Shown here: in pieces, positions 6,122 to 8,699 of the stretch
Layout of the letters: each line of letters starts with the position of its first letter
Position numbering within the stretch: the stretch's first letter is position 1
From: Rhodospirillales bacterium
Lineage (GTDB): Bacteria; Pseudomonadota; Alphaproteobacteria; Rhodospirillales; JASLLV01
Assembly (NCBI GenBank): GCA_030754475.1
Contig: JASMAE010000315.1
Location: 1 to 8,699 of the forward strand
Length of the DNA: 8,699 nucleotides
Reading direction: 5' to 3'
Made by a program: the position numbers and the translations under genes
Notes under the pieces: model-generated
Databases searched by the model: none
What the model was told of the DNA's origin: nothing
The model's input: the letters and a program-made list of their open reading frames with translations, nothing else

Positions 6122-6925
6122 ATGGATTTCAGCGATACACAGATACAGCGTTACGCCCGCCACATCCTGCTGCGCGAAGTCGGCGGCGAGGGACAGGCCC
6201 GCCTCCTCGATTCCAGCGTCTTGGTTGTCGGCGCGGGCGGGCTGGGATCGCCGCTTCTGCTCTATCTCGCGGCCGCAGGCGTCGGGACCATCGGCGTGGT
6301 CGACGGCGACGACGTGGATCTGACAAACCTGCAACGCCAAGTCGTCCACGCCACCGCCGACGTCGGACGGCCCAAGGTGGAGAGCGCGCGCGACACCATC
6401 GCCGCCATCAACCCCGACGTCCGCGTCCACGCGCACCACGAAAACGTCGACGCCGAAAACGCGCTCGCCCTGATCTCCAAGTACGACATCGTCGCCGACG
6501 GAAGCGACAACTTCCCGACCCGGTTTCTCGTCAACGACGCCTGCTTTCTTCGCGAAAAGACCTTGGTTTCAGGGGCAATCCTGCGATTCGACGCCCAGCT
6601 AGCCACGTTCAAGGCGCACATGCGCCGAGCGAACGGCGATCACGGCCCGTGCTACCGCTGCCTGATCGGGGAGCCGCCGCAAGGACCCATCCCGTCCTGC
6701 GCCGAAACCGGCGTCCTGGGCGCGCTTTGCGGCATGGTTGGATCGTTGCAGGCGACCGAGGTTCTGAAGGAGCTGCTCGGAATCGGCGATAGTCTGTCGG
6801 GCTTCCTGCTGGTGATGGACGCGCTCAGCACCACGATCCGAAAAATCAAGGTGAAGCGCGATCCCAGCTGCCCCTTGTGCGGTGATCGACCGACTATCCG
6901 GGACCTGTCCGCCCATGCCGGCTGA
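6122..6925 (+). CDS. moeB: MoeB/ThiF-family E1-like adenylyltransferase
   Basis: Activates the C-terminal Gly-Gly of a ubiquitin-like sulfur carrier (MoaD for molybdenum cofactor, or ThiS for thiamine) by adenylation. From ATG 6122 the product is 267 residues and starts MDFSDTQIQRYARHILL, the usual family N-terminus. An ATG at 6074 would add 16 unconserved residues. Visible features are the nucleotide loop GAGGLGSP (37-44), DGDDVDLTNLQRQ (61-73) with an Arg finger, Lys85 (VGRPKV), DGSDNFPTR (126-134), the zinc pairs CYRC (177, 180) and CPLC (250, 253), and Cys193 in PSCAETGVLG, the position of the ThiF/MoeB active-site cysteine. It follows dut by 60 bases and overlaps the DsrE-family gene by 11. 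MoeB versus ThiF cannot be decided from sequence alone. Confidence 0.92.
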   Translation: MDFSDTQIQRYARHILLREVGGEGQARLLDSSVLVVGAGGLGSPLLLYLAAAGVGTIGVVDGDDVDLTNLQRQVVHATADVGRPKVESARDTIAAINPDVRVHAHHENVDAENALALISKYDIVADGSDNFPTRFLVNDACFLREKTLVSGAILRFDAQLATFKAHMRRANGDHGPCYRCLIGEPPQGPIPSCAETGVLGALCGMVGSLQATEVLKELLGIGDSLSGFLLVMDALSTTIRKIKVKRDPSCPLCGDRPTIRDLSAHAG

Positions 6926-7370
6926 TCCGCCTCGGCACACACCCCCGGACAAGCTTTCGGTCGTCGTCTTCTCGGGCCTGTTCGACAAAGTCCATTTCGC
7001 CTTGGTCATGGCGACGGCGGCCGCCGCGGTGGGTCGGCCAGTGACGCTGTTCTTCACCATGGGCGCGTTGCGCGCGTTGCTCAGGCCCGGCGACGACGGC
7101 ATCGCACCGTGGCGCGCGATGGCGGTTTCCGACGGCGACCGGGACGGCGGCGCCATGGACGATTCCTTTGCCGCGCTGGGCGTCGCCACGTTCGAGCAAT
7201 TGCTCGGCGCAGCCGCCGAGCTCGGCGTCCGCGTGATGGTCTGCGAGATGGGGCTCAGGGCGCTGGGTTTGGACCGCGAATCGCTTCGCCCCGACCTCGC
7301 GGTCGAGGAGGGGGGCGTCGTGAGCTTCCTCAACGACGCCTCGCGGCACGGGGCCGCGGTCTTCGTCTGA
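6915..7370 (+). CDS. DsrE-family protein, putative sulfur-relay partner
   Basis: A 151-residue protein of the DsrE/DsrF-like fold. It begins PDKLSVVVFSGLFDKVHFALVMATAAAAVGRPVTLFFTMGAL, a first beta strand plus helix typical of the family. Later come FEQLLGAAAELGVRVMVCEMGLRALGL (about 93-119) and a C-terminal FLNDASRHGAAVFV. Cys110 is the only cysteine and sits at the position used for persulfide transfer in related TusD/DsrE proteins. ATG 6915 overlaps the upstream gene by 11 bases; a GTG at 6882 in the same frame would add 11 unlikely residues. Coupling to a MoeB/ThiF-type gene suggests a role in sulfur delivery, though this is inferred and the substrate is unknown. The gene ends 30 bases before the second intergenic repeat, which probably contributes to termination. 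Confidence 0.85.
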   Translation: MPADPPRHTPPDKLSVVVFSGLFDKVHFALVMATAAAAVGRPVTLFFTMGALRALLRPGDDGIAPWRAMAVSDGDRDGGAMDDSFAALGVATFEQLLGAAAELGVRVMVCEMGLRALGLDRESLRPDLAVEEGGVVSFLNDASRHGAAVFV

Positions 7371-7400
7371 GTCGACGGTCGAGGCGGACGGCGTTTCCCG

Positions 7401-7451
7401 AGAGCGTTGTCCACTCACGCGGAATCGCGCCGACCGAACGGAAAAGGCGCT
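7401..7451. repeat. Intergenic repeat copy 2 between convergent genes
   Basis: Matches copy 1 (4140-4166) at 25 of 27 bases, then diverges. Its outer arms AGCGTTGTCC (7403-7412) and GGAAAAGGCGCT (7440-7451) pair imperfectly. It fills the gap between the dsrE-like stop at 7370 and the dehydrogenase stop at 7450, overlapping the latter stop codon by two bases. The position suggests a bidirectional terminator-like hairpin, though without a clear U-tract. The repeat is seen; the role is inferred. Confidence 0.65.
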
Positions 7452-8433
7452 AGATTTCGGCCAGCACCCGATCCGGCGGCGATCGGCCGTCGACGAATGT
7501 CTTGATGTTGACGATCACCCGCTCGCCCATGTCGATTCGTCCCTCGACCGTGGCCGAACCCATGTGGGGCAGGAGGATCACGTTGTCACGCTTCCTGAGC
7601 TTCGGCGGGACGGATGGCGCGTACTCGTAGACGTCGAGACCGGCGCCGGCGATCCGGCCTTCGCCGAGCAGGCGGGTCAGCGCCGCTTCGTCGACCACCT
7701 CGCCGCGCGAGGTGTTTATCAAATAGGCATTTGGTTGCAACAGCTTGAGGCGGCGCTCCGAAAGCAGATGATAGGTCGCCGGCGTGTGTGGGCAGTTGAC
7801 CGAGACGATATCGACCCGGGCCAGCATCTGGTCCAGGCTCTCCCAGTAGGTTGCCTCGAGCTCGGTCTCGATGTCGTGGTGCACGCGATTGCGGTTGTGG
7901 TAGTGGATCGAAAGATTGAACCCGCGCGCCCGTCGCGCCACGGCCTGGCCGATTCGTCCCATGCCGACGATCCCCAGCCGCTTGCCGTTGACGCGGTTGC
8001 CGAGCATCCAAGTGGGTGACCAGCCGGTCCACGCGTCGGCGCGCATGAGGTGCTCGCCTTCCATGAGGCGCCTGGGAACGGCAAGGATCAGGGCCATGGT
8101 CATGTCGGCGGTGTCCTCGGTCAGCACGTCGGGGGTGTTGGTGACGGTGATGCCGCGTTTGTGCGCCGCGGCAAGATCGATGTTGTCGACGCCTGCGCCG
8201 AAATTCGCGATCAGGAGCATTCGCGGATCGGCGGCGGCGATCACCTGGGCGTCGATACGGTCCGTGACCGTTGGCACCAGCACGTCAGCCGATTTCACGG
8301 CCTCGACGAGGCCGTCATGGCCAAGCGGCGCATCATCGAGGTTCAACCGCGCGTCGAACAGCTCCATCATGCGGGTCTCGATGACTTCGGGAAGCCTTCG
8401 CGTCACGACGATGCGCGGCTTTTTCTTGGGCAT
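7450..8433 (-). CDS. D-isomer-specific 2-hydroxyacid dehydrogenase (glyoxylate/hydroxypyruvate reductase-like)
   Basis: A 327-residue NAD(P)-dependent oxidoreductase that would interconvert a 2-keto acid and a D-2-hydroxyacid in the cytoplasm, probably glyoxylate or hydroxypyruvate by resemblance. The substrate-domain loop is IANFGAGVDNIDLAAA (75-90). The nucleotide site is LGIVGMGRIGQAVARRA (153-169), a GxGxxG Rossmann motif. Arg243 (NTSRGEVVDE) and His290 (LLPHMGSATVEGR) match two of the three catalytic residues. The third, a Glu normally in DVYExEP, appears as Ala272 (DVYEYAP). ATG 8433 is chosen because MPKKKPRIVV is the family-like start and GGAG lies 8 bases upstream; the frame is open further, to 8604, but that extension is unconserved. 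The gene stands alone, convergent with the dsrE-like gene. Confidence 0.93.
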   Translation of the reverse strand: MPKKKPRIVVTRRLPEVIETRMMELFDARLNLDDAPLGHDGLVEAVKSADVLVPTVTDRIDAQVIAAADPRMLLIANFGAGVDNIDLAAAHKRGITVTNTPDVLTEDTADMTMALILAVPRRLMEGEHLMRADAWTGWSPTWMLGNRVNGKRLGIVGMGRIGQAVARRARGFNLSIHYHNRNRVHHDIETELEATYWESLDQMLARVDIVSVNCPHTPATYHLLSERRLKLLQPNAYLINTSRGEVVDEAALTRLLGEGRIAGAGLDVYEYAPSVPPKLRKRDNVILLPHMGSATVEGRIDMGERVIVNIKTFVDGRSPPDRVLAEI

Positions 8434-8441
8434 CGAGCAAA

Positions 8442-8445
8442 CTCC
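8442..8445 (-). promoter_or_regulatory. Ribosome binding site fixing the dehydrogenase start
   Basis: GGAG on the minus strand lies 8 bases before the ATG at 8433. It supports that start over the longer open frame reaching 8604. A weak promoter candidate, TGGACA (8491-8496), 17 bases, then TATGGG (8468-8473), lies upstream on the same strand but is not convincing. Confidence 0.6.
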
Positions 8446-8540
8446 AGCGGCGGCACGGCGTATCATGCCCATAGCAACATGGGGAAATCTTGTCCAGGGT
8501 CGGCGCGCCGAGCCCGGAACCATCGCATGGGCGCCACCGC

Positions 8541-8568
8541 TTGACCGGAACGGGATTGGTCGCACAAT
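8541..8568 (+). promoter_or_regulatory. Candidate sigma-70 promoter for the right-edge gene
   Basis: TTGACC (8541-8546, 5/6) and CACAAT (8563-8568, 4/6) are separated by 16 bases. The predicted start of transcription is near 8575, about 50 bases before the ATG at 8625. Nothing else in 8434-8624 looks like a gene; the region separates two divergent genes, so a promoter is expected here. Confidence 0.42.
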
Positions 8569-8624
8569 ATCGTGCCCCCCGCCCCAGTCCCGATAAGGGT
8601 ACAAACTGCGAGCCGCCGATCCCC

Positions 8625-8699
8625 ATGACCAGGGTCCGAGAACGCAGGTTCCGAGAACGCTTTGTCGCTGCCGCGGTCGTGTGCGCGTTGTTGGCCGCG
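8625..8699 (+). CDS. Partial gene, N-terminus of a predicted exported or membrane protein
   Basis: The first 25 codons, cut by the window end, read MTRVRERRFRERF then VAAAVVCALLAA. A strongly basic n-region followed by a hydrophobic stretch fits a signal peptide or N-terminal membrane anchor. No function can be assigned. The basic part arises from an 11-base repeat, TCCGAGAACGC, at 8635-8645 and 8650-8660 (period 15). The start is supported by the candidate promoter upstream, but there is no clear Shine-Dalgarno sequence. Whether it is a real gene depends on sequence beyond the window. Confidence 0.5.
   Translation, partial: MTRVRERRFRERFVAAAVVCALLAA

Noticed and set aside
5000..6439. Minus-strand open frame (479 codons) opposite coaBC, dut and the moeB-like gene
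   Set aside because: It is antisense to three well-supported genes, and its translation shows no family motif.
8434..8604. 57-codon N-terminal extension of the dehydrogenase
   Set aside because: It does not look like the family, and a GGAG ribosome binding site supports the start at 8433.

Overview
The window is a chromosomal housekeeping segment from a GC-rich (about two-thirds by eye) bacterium, most likely an alphaproteobacterium of a Rhodospirillales-like lineage. The gene order supports this: rpsT and mutM face left, and ubiE, a ubiB relative, coaBC and dut face right. This matches the known alphaproteobacterial neighbourhood dnaA-rpsT-(enoyl-CoA hydratase)-mutM / ubiE-ubiB-coaBC-dut. 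dnaA would therefore be expected just beyond the left edge, but it is not in the window.

Layout. Positions 69-1728 hold a leftward cluster: mutM (DNA repair), a small predicted periplasmic protein, and rpsT, which has its own good sigma-70 promoter at 377-405. Divergently, from about 1782, run ubiE (ubiquinone methyltransferase) and a UbiB/ABC1-family gene (to 4124). A 258-base intergenic region follows, packed with inverted and direct repeats. Then comes a tight rightward group: coaBC (coenzyme A synthesis), dut (dUTP hydrolysis), a MoeB/ThiF-type E1 enzyme and a DsrE-family protein, with overlaps of 4 and 11 bases at two junctions. A second copy of the intergenic repeat lies between the convergent dsrE-like gene and a leftward D-2-hydroxyacid dehydrogenase (7450-8433). 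The right edge holds a promoter-like sequence and the first 25 codons of a gene with a signal-peptide-like start.

Functions. ubiE and ubiB both serve ubiquinone biogenesis. mutM and dut both keep damaged or wrong bases out of DNA. The MoeB-like and DsrE-like proteins plausibly cooperate in activating or relaying sulfur. No mobile element gene, CRISPR array, tRNA or rRNA was recognised.

Most notable are family-defining residues that are absent from intact reading frames. The UbiB relative has lost its KxGQ motif and nearly all of its HAD-x-HPGN catalytic loop, and looks like a pseudokinase. MutM has a rearranged zinc finger. The dehydrogenase has Ala where the catalytic Glu is expected. CoaBC lacks the usual Cys of the decarboxylase clamp, and the dUTPase has Leu for the motif V Phe. 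I see no clear new multi-gene system; the UbiB pseudokinase and the intergenic repeats are the best leads.
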